Shown: positions 1-7,596 of the stretch, piece after piece
Layout: each line of letters starts with the position of its first letter
Position numbering within the stretch: the first letter of the stretch is position 1
Source of the DNA: Acidobacteriaceae bacterium
GTDB lineage: Bacteria > Acidobacteriota > Terriglobia > Bryobacterales > Bryobacteraceae
Length of the DNA: 43,332 bases
Direction: 5' to 3'
Assembly: GCA_019244055.1 (NCBI GenBank)
Contig: JAFATG010000181.1
Coordinates: 1 to 43,332 of the forward strand
Translations under genes and position numbers: made by a program
Notes under the pieces: generated by a model
Seen by the model: the letters and a program-made list of their open reading frames with translations, nothing else
What the model was told of the DNA's origin: nothing
The model's database searches: none

Positions 1-759
1 GATTTTCTCGAGCGCTGGCCCACGCTAGAAGAGCTACAAAAAGCCAGGACCAGCACGATCCAACGTTTCTTCATCGACCACAACAGTCGGAATGCGGGCA
101 AGATTGGCAGCAGAGTGGAAGACATTCGACGAGCCGTACCCGCGACGCAGGACTCGGCCGTGATCATTGCGTCTTCCTCGGCGGCGCTCGCCTTGGTAGG
201 AGTCCTACGTCAGTTACGGCTTGCAATTTCGGCTTACGATTCTCAGATTGAGAAGCTTGCTCGCGCACACCCCGATTTCGCCATTTTCGATTCTTTTCCA
301 GGAGCTGGCGCAGCGTTAGTGCCCCGCCTAATTGCTGCTCTCGGCACTCATCGCGACCGGTACCGAACGGCCCACGAGATTCAATGTTATAGCGGCATTG
401 CTCCAGTTGTCGAAAGCAGCGGTAAGCAGCACTGGGTTCACTACCGTCGATCCTGCCCTAAGTTCCTGCGGCAAACCTTTCACGAGTGGGCACTGCATTC
501 CATCGCTGGTTCGGCTTGGGCTAAAGACTACTACCGGCAGCATCGCGCAAGTGGCCAATCCCATCATTCCGCCGTTCGAGCGCTTGCTTTCAAATGGATC
601 CGTATTTTGTTCCGATGCTGGCAAGACCGCACGCTTTATGACGAGGCGATGCATGGGACCGCCCGTCGCCGGCGCGCTCGCAACGAGGGCGATTCGGCTG
701 TGCAACTTCAGTGGAAAACCTGCGCCGGATTCAGCAAACTTTCGCTCCAAATCCCTTGA
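1..759 (+). CDS. IS110-family transposase, C-terminal part (5' end outside window)
   Basis: The frame is open from the first base to a TGA at 757-759, giving 252 residues. The family moves circular intermediates with a DEDD/serine recombinase guided by an RNA encoded in the element. The visible part is the Transposase_20 domain: FPGAGAALVPRL, then the segment SGIAPVVESSGK that should carry the catalytic serine, then the conserved helical stretch around HEWALHSI. The N-terminal RuvC-like DEDD domain must lie upstream of the window. The frame runs to a natural-looking C-terminus without interruption, so this copy may be intact. It sits only about 17 bases before recognisable GH13 coding sequence, which suggests insertion into or next to that gene. 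Confidence 0.88.
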   Translation, partial: DFLERWPTLEELQKARTSTIQRFFIDHNSRNAGKIGSRVEDIRRAVPATQDSAVIIASSSAALALVGVLRQLRLAISAYDSQIEKLARAHPDFAIFDSFPGAGAALVPRLIAALGTHRDRYRTAHEIQCYSGIAPVVESSGKQHWVHYRRSCPKFLRQTFHEWALHSIAGSAWAKDYYRQHRASGQSHHSAVRALAFKWIRILFRCWQDRTLYDEAMHGTARRRRARNEGDSAVQLQWKTCAGFSKLSLQIP

Positions 760-776
760 CTGACAAGCTCAGATGT
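1..776 (+). mobile_element. Right part of an IS110-group insertion sequence
   Basis: The transposase end is followed after about 17 bases by GH13 coding sequence, so the element's right end must be very short and fall near 760-776. IS110-group elements (as opposed to the IS1111 group) carry their long non-coding, guide-RNA-bearing end upstream of the transposase, which fits a short right end here. The exact junction and the left end cannot be determined from this window, and no terminal inverted repeat can be checked. Confidence 0.5.
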
Positions 777-1636
777 CTAACGATTTACGAGGTTTGGTTG
801 AATGCCTTCAGTAAAGAAGGTACCCTCCGGGGCGCCATACCTGGTCAGACCCATATTTCCGAGCTTGGCGCCTCCGTTGTCTATCTGGATCGCTAAGCGC
901 TCGGGAATACCGCACGCATCACCATACAACATCGCCGATTACAACACCGTCGACCCGCAATACGGCACTGAAAGTGATTTTCGCGATTTCGTCTCGACGG
1001 CGCATAAGGTCGGCCTAAAGGCGATGCTTGACATTGTGTATTACCGCACGGCTCCGGATGGTATGATGAGCCAGCATCCGGATTGGCTGGTGCACAACCT
1101 CCTGGCCGTTGTAGAGAAACGGAATGCCTACAACAACCCGCAGGTGCGTCGATATCTGATTGAGAGCCTGATCCACTGGGTCCGAGATTTTAGCGTGGAC
1201 GGCTTCCGCTGCACGCCCACTCACTGGCTTACCAGCGCGCCCATCCAATGGCCCGGAGAGGGGGACCGAAACGAGAAGGCGGTTACGAAGGAAACGCTGT
1301 CGAAGTACCAGCGCCTATTTGCAATTCGCAACGAAATTGCTGCCCTCACGACCGGAGACTTGATCTGGATTAAACAACAGCGAACCCGATAGCGTCTTGA
1401 GCTTTCTTCGCCGCAACGGCAGTGAAGAGATCCTCATTGTCCTGAATCTCTCAAACCGCGACACGCACGTGAGGATCGACCTTCCTGTGATGGAGTACTC
1501 GTCGCTCGAAAATCTGCTGGCTGGAGGCAAGACGTCTTTTCAGCTCTATTCAGGGCGGGTTTCCGCCGATCTGAGTGCATTCCAGGCAATCGTCGGTAGG
1601 CGAATCCCGCTGGCGCCGTTGGACCGAATTCAGTGA
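777..1636 (+). pseudogene. Degenerate alpha-amylase-family (GH13) gene in three frames
   Basis: Remains of a GH13 glycoside hydrolase run through three successive frames. From about 777 to 890 the frame contains LTIYEVWLNAFS and ends ELGASVVYLDR (first strand and helix of the TIM barrel). From about 892 to 1370 a second frame continues with HASPYNIADYNTVDPQYG and MLDIVYYRTAPD. From about 1370 a third frame gives the C-terminal beta-domain (EILIVLNLSNR). Region I reads DIVYYRT where family members usually have an N-H pair, and region II reads DGFRCTP where the nucleophile Asp should follow Cys. The jump from region II almost straight to the C-terminal helix implies an internal deletion of roughly 150 residues, covering the acid/base Glu. 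The gene is dead; its N-terminus is lost, perhaps to the adjacent insertion sequence. Confidence 0.85.
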
Positions 1637-1675
1637 ACAGAAATCTGCGATAAATTGCTGAGACTTGAATAAGCT

Positions 1676-2467
1676 GTGGACTGGATACACAACGGGCCCG
1701 TTATCCTAGCCTCCTTCTTGGCTTCGCTAGTCGAATTCGTCGAAGCTCTGACTATTGTCCTGGCAGTCGCGGTGACTCGCGGCTGGCGATCAGCAATTCT
1801 GGGAGCGTTCACAGGCGCTGCAGCCCTGATTGTTCTCGTCCTTATCTTCGGGCCAAGTCTGCGCCTCATGGACGTCAGCAAGCTGCAGCTCTCGATCGGC
1901 GTGCTTCTTTTGCTCTTCGGTATGCGGTGGCTCAGAAAGGCGATTCTTCGAGCGGCCGGCATCCTAGGCCTACACGACGAGGAGAAGATTTTTGCGGGCG
2001 AATCAGAAGTATTGAGAGCTGCTGCGAGGGGATCGTCAAGGCTCGCCGTCGACACCCTTGGATTCATCACCTCCTGTAAGGCAGTTATGATCGAGGGGGT
2101 AGAGGTCGTTTTCATCGTCATCGCCGTTGGCGCTACCGCCAACATGCTTCTGCCGGCCAGTCTTGGTGCACTCGCCGCAGGTTTGTTGGTAGTACTCATC
2201 GGGCTGATCCTTCACAAACCCGTGGCTCGGTTACCCGAGAATGAATTGAAGTTTTTCGTGGGTGTTCTTCTGTCCGCGTTCGGCGTATTTTGGATCGGAG
2301 AAGGCTTCCGATTTTCGTGGATTGGAGGCGACTGGGCGATTGTAGGCCTTGCGATCAGTTTCTTTCTTGCGGCGCTCGCAGCCGTGCGCATAGGGAAAAT
2401 TCATGCATCGGAAGACAACCGTTTCGCGCGAACGAATCCCGGTGAAGCAAGGCACGCTAGAAGATGA
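1676..2467 (+). CDS. Polytopic membrane protein of the COG4280 type, possible cation transporter
   Basis: A 263-residue integral membrane protein with about six or seven hydrophobic segments. It starts at a GTG. Two halves carry matching acidic motifs: VEFVEALTIV (E20, E23) and IEGVEVVFIV (E140, E143), each followed by an A-V-x-x-T-like stretch. This is the internal-duplication layout seen in small cation transporters and exporters such as FTR1, Gdt1/UPF0016 and LysE-type proteins. I associate it with the uncharacterised COG4280 group; that assignment and any transport role are inference. A short soluble loop (HDEEKIFAGESE) lies between the halves. The next small membrane protein starts inside its last codons (ATGA overlap), so the two are probably co-translated. 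Confidence 0.75.
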   Translation: MDWIHNGPVILASFLASLVEFVEALTIVLAVAVTRGWRSAILGAFTGAAALIVLVLIFGPSLRLMDVSKLQLSIGVLLLLFGMRWLRKAILRAAGILGLHDEEKIFAGESEVLRAAARGSSRLAVDTLGFITSCKAVMIEGVEVVFIVIAVGATANMLLPASLGALAAGLLVVLIGLILHKPVARLPENELKFFVGVLLSAFGVFWIGEGFRFSWIGGDWAIVGLAISFFLAALAAVRIGKIHASEDNRFARTNPGEARHARR

Positions 2468-2679
2468 ACTGGATCCGGCGACTCTGTAGGGCGATTTGGG
2501 AGCTGTTTATAGAAGACGGAAGCTTCGCCCTGACGATTCTCATCTGGGTGACAGTTACGGGATTCCTTCTGGCCAAGATTTTGCGCGTTCAATGGAGAGG
2601 ACCAGCCCTTCTTGTTGGCCTGCTCGCGATTCTGTTCGAGAATGTGAGGCGAACCGCCAAGCCACCAGGTAGCAGATAG
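2464..2679 (+). CDS. Small membrane protein, partner of the preceding gene
   Basis: A 71-residue protein whose ATG overlaps the stop codon of the upstream membrane protein by four bases. It has an amphipathic N-terminus (WIRRLCRAIWELFIEDGS), a hydrophobic segment from about residue 22 to 40, a second shorter one around 47-60, and a basic tail. I do not recognise a named family. The start overlap and shared membrane location suggest a subunit or accessory of the gene before it. A DNA-binding or soluble role is unlikely from composition. Confidence 0.6.
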   Translation: MNWIRRLCRAIWELFIEDGSFALTILIWVTVTGFLLAKILRVQWRGPALLVGLLAILFENVRRTAKPPGSR

Positions 2680-2729
2680 TGGAGCGCAGGGTTCACAGGA
2701 CGAGAAGGGTGTTGTGACTCGATTGCGGA

Positions 2730-2843
2730 ATGCAGATCCATCCTGACATTCTGAACGTTCACAAAATTCTGAGCAAGAACATTTCTCCTGATATCAGCAG
2801 CTTAGCTGAAAAACTGCGGGTCGCGCTGAGACCACGCCTGTAG
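2730..2843 (+). CDS. Candidate 37-residue protein just upstream of the terminase
   Basis: An ATG-initiated frame encodes a charged helical peptide beginning MQIHPDILNVHKILSKN and ending in LRPRL, with its stop 12 bases before the terminase start. Composition is protein-like (alternating hydrophobic and charged residues, amphipathic), but there is no convincing Shine-Dalgarno sequence. It occupies the position where phages usually carry the small terminase subunit, yet is far too short for one. It may be a real leader or regulatory peptide, the last remnant of a small terminase, or a chance frame. Confidence 0.35.
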   Translation: MQIHPDILNVHKILSKNISPDISSLAEKLRVALRPRL

Positions 2844-2855
2844 TGTTGAGTCCAG

Positions 2856-4181
2856 ATGAATCCGAATGGGATTGCAGATAGCTCATGCAATTCCGGACAT
2901 CTGGATGAATTGTGCTGGGCGTATAAGCCTCTTCCCTCGCAGGCGAGATTCAAGGCGGTTCGTTCACGGCTAAAAGGGTTTTCGGGACCGGTGGGGTCCG
3001 GAAAGAGCGCGGCTCTATCGTTTGAAGCGCTTCGGCTTTCGTATATCAACAGAGGACGACAAGGCGTGCTCGCAGCTCCTACGTACACCATGCTGCGTGA
3101 CGCAACGTTGGCCAGTCTTCTCGAGCTGCTCTCAGTTCAGGAGATCGAATTTGAAAGAAGAAAGGCGGACGGAGAAATCATCGTGATTCGGCCTGACAGC
3201 GTCACTCTACTGAGATCGCTCGACGAGCCGGAAAGATTACGCGGGACAAACTTAGCATGGTTTGGAATAGACGAACTGTCGTATTCGCGAGAAGAAGGGT
3301 GGCTTCGGTTGGAGGCCAGGCTTCGGGACCCGAAGGCCAGAAGGCTCTGCGGGCTGGCTGTTTGGACGCCCCAAGGCCATGATTGGGTCTACAAACGGTT
3401 CATTCATAACCCAATTGAGGGCTATGAATGCGTTCAGGCGAAGCCGTTCGAGAACACTCACGTCCTCGGGAAAACGCCTGATTACTACGAACGTTTGGAA
3501 AGAAGTTATGATCCGAGGTTCTATCGTCAGGAGGTTCTGGGCGAATACGTAAACAGTCGCACAGACCGCGTGTATCACTGTTTCAATCAGAGCGTTCATA
3601 TGGGCCAGCATCAGTACGATCCAAAAGAACCGCTAATGTGGGCTCTGGATTTCAACGTGGCGCCGATGAGTTCGATCCTTCTGCAGTGGAAGCGAGATCA
3701 GTTGGTGGTGATAGATGAAATTGTGCTCGACAGGGCTTCGACTGAGGAGGCCTGCCTTGAATTCGAGAACCGCTACAAGCACCATGCCGCAAAGATCGAG
3801 ATTTTTGGAGACGCAAGTGGAAGACACATGCGGACCACGGGGAAGACGGATTACGAGATATTACAAAGCTCCTTGCGACGGGCGGGGTTCAGCAACGTAA
3901 GCGTGCGGGTACCGCTTAGCAACCCACCTGTTATGAGCCGAGTGCATCGGGTTAATGCATTGCTTACAAATGCCTTAGGAGAGGTAAGGTTGGAGGTAAA
4001 CAGCCGCTGCATGGAATTGATTCGCGACTTCGAGGAAGTGGTATTCAAACCCGATTCTGGAGTGATTGACAAGAACAGAGATCCCAAGCGTAGCCATGTT
4101 TCCGATGCCTTGGGCTATGCGATTTGGGAGCTATTCGGTGAAAAACCAAGAGCTGGGGAAATGGACAAGCGATTGTTTTAA
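2856..4181 (+). CDS. Phage terminase large subunit
   Basis: This 441-residue protein is the ATP-driven motor and nuclease that packages DNA into phage-type heads. The ATPase half shows a Walker A loop GPVGSGKSA (K50) and a Walker B-like region WFGIDELSYS around residues 133-142. The C-terminal RNase H-like nuclease shows its three acidic positions: D265 in ALDFNVAPM, D319 in FGDASG and D417 in HVSDALGY. Length is normal for the family and both active sites look intact. It is the first large gene of a same-strand structural module and is followed 18 bases later by the portal gene. No recognisable small terminase subunit precedes it, a feature shared with some gene transfer agents and headful-packaging phages. 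Confidence 0.93.
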   Translation: MNPNGIADSSCNSGHLDELCWAYKPLPSQARFKAVRSRLKGFSGPVGSGKSAALSFEALRLSYINRGRQGVLAAPTYTMLRDATLASLLELLSVQEIEFERRKADGEIIVIRPDSVTLLRSLDEPERLRGTNLAWFGIDELSYSREEGWLRLEARLRDPKARRLCGLAVWTPQGHDWVYKRFIHNPIEGYECVQAKPFENTHVLGKTPDYYERLERSYDPRFYRQEVLGEYVNSRTDRVYHCFNQSVHMGQHQYDPKEPLMWALDFNVAPMSSILLQWKRDQLVVIDEIVLDRASTEEACLEFENRYKHHAAKIEIFGDASGRHMRTTGKTDYEILQSSLRRAGFSNVSVRVPLSNPPVMSRVHRVNALLTNALGEVRLEVNSRCMELIRDFEEVVFKPDSGVIDKNRDPKRSHVSDALGYAIWELFGEKPRAGEMDKRLF

Positions 4182-4199
4182 AGCGGATCGAGTGGAGAC

Positions 4200-5585
4200 A
4201 TGATCGAGATCGACCGGGAACACCCGGACTACAAACGACAGTTGCATGCGTGGCGCATGTATCGCGACCTCTACTCAGGAGGGCACGCTTTCAAAGCGCG
4301 TGCAGCGGACTATCTTCTGAGAAGGCAGAAAGAGCCACTCGATGTGTACTCGGAGAGATTGCATCGCGTATTTTACGAGAACTACATCGGCTCAATTATC
4401 GACTGGTATGCGGCCACGGTCTTTCGGCGCGAGCCCAGCTTCGAATTCCAGGGAGGCTTTAAATCGGGTCATGCGTTCCTAACTAAGTTGGCAGACGATT
4501 GCGATATGAGAGGAACGAAATTGGCCAGCTTTTTCCGGCTTTGCTTTATAGATTCCCTAATCGCAGGTGCATCTCACGTCCTGATCGATTTTCCTCGGGC
4601 TATCAACCGGCCTCAGAATCGGGCCGAAGAGGAATCCGAGGGCTTGTCGAGGGCCTTTCTCGTACGTTATCAGGCGGAGGAGCTGATCAATTGGAGCTGC
4701 GATGAACGTGGGGAATACGAGTGGGTCGTTATCCGGCACAAGTTACGCCGGCAGCCGACGATAGATAAGTCGGAAGTCGTTGATGAGACTTTGTGGCATT
4801 ACTATGACAGATCATCATACCGGACGTACAGGCGAATCGAGGGGCCCGACGAGCGGAATATCGAACTGGTGTCTCAGGGCATGCACGGATTAGCCAGACT
4901 CCATCGTGTACCGCTCATAACACTTCAGGTGAGCGAAGGCCTGTGGCTGATGAACAAGGCAGCCCACCTACAACTGGAGCACTTCAACAAGTCCAATGCG
5001 TTGGGCTGGGCGATCACGATGGGACTGTTCGCGATGCCGGTCGTCTACTCAGATCGCGAGTGGAATCAAATCGTCGGAGAGAGTTACTTCATTCAGCTCG
5101 GCCCCACAGACCGGTTCGGCTGGACGGAACCGGATGGAAAGGTTTACCAGATTGCGGCTGACAATTTAGAAACTCTTAAAGAAGAGATCTACAGAGTCTG
5201 CTATTTGTCTCAGGCTTCTGGAGAAATCGCGGGCGGAAGAGCTCAGTCTGCTTTGAGCAAGCAGCTTGACTTCACCATTACTCAGGAAGTGTTGAGGGCG
5301 TACGGCGCGGCTCTCAAAGAAACGATCGCAAAGATCGTGACGGCGATTTCCGACGCCCGTCAAGACGGGATAGCGATTTCCGTTTCCGGTCTAGACGAGG
5401 TCGACATCAGCGATTTCGGGACCGAGTTGCAACAGGCAGCTTCGCTCTTACAGGTGGGCATCGATTCACCGACGCTGAAAGCCCAGGTTTTCGAGCGATT
5501 GGCTTTCAAATACCTGAGCGATGCCCGGCAGGAAATTAAGGACCAGGTTGTGCACGAAATCCGTGCACAGTTACGGGGGCGATAA
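4200..5585 (+). CDS. Phage portal protein
   Basis: A 461-residue protein placed directly after the terminase, where the portal ring of the DNA entry vertex is normally encoded. Sequence features fit the SPP1/DUF4055-like portal type: an N-terminal segment with YENYIGSIIDWYAATVF, a central region with GLARLHRVPLITLQVSEGLW, and a long helical stem region near ASGEIAGGRAQSALSKQLDF, followed by a helix-rich C-terminus ending in RAQLRGR. Twelve copies of such proteins form the channel contacted by the terminase and by the connector proteins encoded downstream. The family call rests on position, length and general pattern; I see no diagnostic catalytic residues because the protein is structural. 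Confidence 0.85.
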   Translation: MIEIDREHPDYKRQLHAWRMYRDLYSGGHAFKARAADYLLRRQKEPLDVYSERLHRVFYENYIGSIIDWYAATVFRREPSFEFQGGFKSGHAFLTKLADDCDMRGTKLASFFRLCFIDSLIAGASHVLIDFPRAINRPQNRAEEESEGLSRAFLVRYQAEELINWSCDERGEYEWVVIRHKLRRQPTIDKSEVVDETLWHYYDRSSYRTYRRIEGPDERNIELVSQGMHGLARLHRVPLITLQVSEGLWLMNKAAHLQLEHFNKSNALGWAITMGLFAMPVVYSDREWNQIVGESYFIQLGPTDRFGWTEPDGKVYQIAADNLETLKEEIYRVCYLSQASGEIAGGRAQSALSKQLDFTITQEVLRAYGAALKETIAKIVTAISDARQDGIAISVSGLDEVDISDFGTELQQAASLLQVGIDSPTLKAQVFERLAFKYLSDARQEIKDQVVHEIRAQLRGR

Positions 5586-5590
5586 GGGAA

Positions 5591-6172
5591 ATGTCAGATC
5601 AAACGGAAACGGAACAAATTCAAACAGCCAGCGCGGATGTTCGAGATATAGTCCGCCAAGCCATAGAAGAGTTCATTCACGCCGAGCAGCGGAAGGCGGA
5701 GCCGGCGTATCGCACGGAGCTGCAAGATGAGCGTAAGCGACGGGAAGCTTTGGAGGCGCGTCTGAATCAGTTGGTAGAGGAGAACCGCCAGACGAAGGCG
5801 GTAGCGGAAGAGGCGGACCGGAATGCGCAGATCCGAAGCGAACTGCAACAGCTAGGCGTGGCAAAGATCGATCTCGCCTTCAAAGCCATCAAGGACGATA
5901 TCGTGAGAGCCAGCGATGGACAACTGCAGGCTAGGGGCAAAGAGGGCAAGTCACTGCGGGAGTTTCTGACAACTTTTGTGCAGGAGAACCCGGAACTGCT
6001 TCCCGCCCGAATCGCTGGGGGAAGCGGCGCCCAGATCCCAATGCGCGATGCAGCGGAGATCGGTTCGCCGGTCGATATCAACAAGATTAAGCCAGGAATG
6101 AGTAAGGACGAGCTCGAGCGCGTGCGTAAGGAGATATCAAGAATCGCGAGCCAGGCGCTGAGGGGTGTCTGA
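5591..6172 (+). CDS. Capsid scaffolding protein (predicted)
   Basis: A 193-residue, highly charged protein between portal and major coat genes. Residues about 30-85 form a strong predicted coiled coil (KRREALEARLNQLVEENRQ), and the C-terminus is a helix with many basic and acidic residues (KDELERVRKEISRIASQ). A coiled-coil protein immediately before the coat gene is the usual scaffold. There is no sign of a maturation protease domain, which agrees with a P22-like coat protein that needs scaffold but no proteolysis. It starts five bases after the portal stop, so translation is probably coupled. Confidence 0.75.
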   Translation: MSDQTETEQIQTASADVRDIVRQAIEEFIHAEQRKAEPAYRTELQDERKRREALEARLNQLVEENRQTKAVAEEADRNAQIRSELQQLGVAKIDLAFKAIKDDIVRASDGQLQARGKEGKSLREFLTTFVQENPELLPARIAGGSGAQIPMRDAAEIGSPVDINKIKPGMSKDELERVRKEISRIASQALRGV

Positions 6173-6210
6173 TCCGCTTCTTATGATTCTTACTTGACAC
6201 CGTAAACAGT

Positions 6211-6270
6211 AGCTTGAGCCAAAGCCAGACGTCTATCTAGAACGAACTAGGGACAAGTCTGGTTAAAGCT
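6211..6270 (+). promoter_or_regulatory. Foldable 5' leader of the major capsid gene
   Basis: The 112-base gap before the coat gene contains nested inverted repeats. AGCTTGAGCC (6211-6220) can pair with GGTTAAAGCT (6261-6270) in nine of ten positions, counting one G-U. Alternatively CCAGAC (6225-6230) pairs with GTCTGG (6257-6262). An inner CTAG/CTAG pair (6237-6240 and 6247-6250) encloses a six-base loop. The closing stem ends six bases before the Shine-Dalgarno AGGAG (6276-6280). It could stabilise the mRNA, mark a processing site or modulate translation. A TTGACA hexamer at 6194-6199 resembles a -35 box, but no good -10 box sits at proper spacing. Confidence 0.45.
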
Positions 6271-6284
6271 GATTTAGGAGATAA

Positions 6285-7196
6285 ATGTCAACAATTACAT
6301 CTGCAAATTTAGCAAATGCGATCGTAAAGCTGGTCGCTGCAGAGGCGTTGCCTGCTTTGTTAGGTAACCTCGTCATGGGAAGTTTGGTTAACCGCGATTA
6401 TGAGCCTGTGTTGGCCCACGCCGGCGACACGGTCAATGTGCCGATTCCTCCGGTTCTGGTCGCAAATAATATTGCGGAAGGGGGCACGGTTCAGCCGCAG
6501 AATCCTAATCTGGGCAATGCTCAGATCGTGCTGAACACTCATGCGGAAGCGTCGTTTATACTTCCGGACGTTACGAAGGCCCTGGCGTTTCCAGAGCTTC
6601 TTAAGGCGTATATGCAGCCTGCCGTGATCGCCATCGCGGAGCGCGTCGAGTCAGATCTGCTTGGCCTTTACGCGCAGTTTACTGCCAATGCTCCTGTCGG
6701 GTCCGCTGGCACGCCAATCACTGAAGCTGTCATCGATGCGGCCGAAACGGCTTTGTTCTCAGCGAAAGTGCCGGCGACTGCTCCAAAGTATCTGGTGGTG
6801 GATTCAAACACTTATTCACAGATTCGGCAGATTCCTCGCTTCAGCGAATATTATTCGTCGGGTGAAGCAGGGCTGAAGGCGCTGGTTGAAGGAAACGTCG
6901 GAAAGATGAAAGACTTCTTCATCTTCCGGTCGCAGTTCGTGCCAGTAACCGGTACCACAAATCCAAACACTCATAATCTAGCCTTCACGCGCGATGCGTT
7001 GGGCTTGGTTGTGCGTCGCCTTCCTCAACCTCTTCCGGGAACGGGCGCCGTTGCCGAATATGCCGAAATGGGCAACTTCGGCCTTCGAATTGTGATGAGC
7101 TATCAGCCAAATACTCTAGCTCAGCAGTTTACTGTCGACGTGCTGTACGGTGGCGGTGTCCTGCGGAATAACTTCGCAGTTCAGGTGAACACCTAA
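6285..7196 (+). CDS. Major capsid protein, P22 coat-like
   Basis: A 303-residue protein preceded by the best ribosome binding site of the head region (AGGAG, 6276-6280). The N-terminal part (VAAEALPALLGNLVMGSLVNRD, here split as residues about 17-38) followed by GDTVNVPIPP resembles P22-like coat proteins. The middle contains the axial-domain pattern TAPKYLVVDSNTYSQI, and the end returns to the beta-rich HK97 fold (NFGLRIVMSYQPN). It would be the most abundant product of the module. A foldable leader lies before it and a ten-base-pair hairpin after it, so it may have its own expression level. No protease gene is present, matching a scaffold-dependent shell. Confidence 0.85.
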   Translation: MSTITSANLANAIVKLVAAEALPALLGNLVMGSLVNRDYEPVLAHAGDTVNVPIPPVLVANNIAEGGTVQPQNPNLGNAQIVLNTHAEASFILPDVTKALAFPELLKAYMQPAVIAIAERVESDLLGLYAQFTANAPVGSAGTPITEAVIDAAETALFSAKVPATAPKYLVVDSNTYSQIRQIPRFSEYYSSGEAGLKALVEGNVGKMKDFFIFRSQFVPVTGTTNPNTHNLAFTRDALGLVVRRLPQPLPGTGAVAEYAEMGNFGLRIVMSYQPNTLAQQFTVDVLYGGGVLRNNFAVQVNT

Positions 7197-7215
7197 CTTG
7201 GAGCAATTCTAACCG

Positions 7216-7239
7216 GGAAGGGGCCTACGGGCCCCTTCC
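7216..7239 (+). terminator. Strong GC hairpin after the capsid gene (attenuator or processing site)
   Basis: GGAAGGGGCC (7216-7225) and GGCCCCTTCC (7230-7239) form a perfect ten-base-pair stem closed by a TACG tetraloop, 20 bases after the capsid stop. No U-rich tract follows, only CAATTT, and the Shine-Dalgarno GGAGG of the next gene begins at 7247. It therefore is not a classical Rho-independent terminator. It is better placed as a partial terminator, a 3' stabiliser of the capsid message or an RNase site that lowers expression of the downstream minor head and tail genes. Confidence 0.7.
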
Positions 7240-7258
7240 TCAATTTGGAGGCAGAAAC

Positions 7259-7594
7259 ATGGATTTGAGACGGTACTTCCGCAAAATGCGCGAAGTGGAG
7301 GCTGAGCTTACAGAGCAGTACCCGATGGTTGTGAGCCTCGAGACTCCCGATGGGGGTAAGCCGGGTCTGGTAAGCGAGGTAGCTCGGGAAGTTGCGGCCA
7401 AGATGATCGTGGAAGGAAAAGCCGCACTGGCAACTGAAACCGAGCGCGACGCGTACCGAAAGGCGCAGGCAAATAGCAAAGCTGCCGCGCAGAAAGCAGA
7501 GCTGGCCCGGCGGTTACAAGTGGCGATTGTTGCCGATCCGGAGCTACACGCCTCCCTGTCCCCGCGCAAGGCCGGAAAGCCAACGGACGAGTAA
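7259..7594 (+). CDS. Phage head-region protein of unknown function
   Basis: A 111-residue charged protein with a clear Shine-Dalgarno site (GGAGG, 7247-7251). The N-terminal third (LRRYFRKMREVEAELTEQYP) may be helical; residues about 50-90 form an alanine-rich helix (RKAQANSKAAAQKAELARR). The C-terminus is basic and probably disordered. I do not recognise the family. Position between coat and connector genes suggests a minor head component, a capsid-decoration helper or an assembly factor. The stop codon is two bases before the next start. Confidence 0.6.
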   Translation: MDLRRYFRKMREVEAELTEQYPMVVSLETPDGGKPGLVSEVAREVAAKMIVEGKAALATETERDAYRKAQANSKAAAQKAELARRLQVAIVADPELHASLSPRKAGKPTDE

Positions 7595-7596
7595 GC

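Noticed and set aside
2730-2843. Small terminase subunit
   Set aside because: Thirty-seven residues is far below the size of any small terminase and no DNA-binding motif is seen.
6194-6222. TTGACA as -35 box of a capsid promoter
   Set aside because: At 17 bases spacing the sequence is AGCCAA, and the AT-rich TATCTA at 6234 is too far; I cannot support a promoter call.
7216-7250. Rho-independent terminator after the capsid gene
   Set aside because: The stem is ideal but no U-tract follows; kept as hairpin with attenuator or processing role only.
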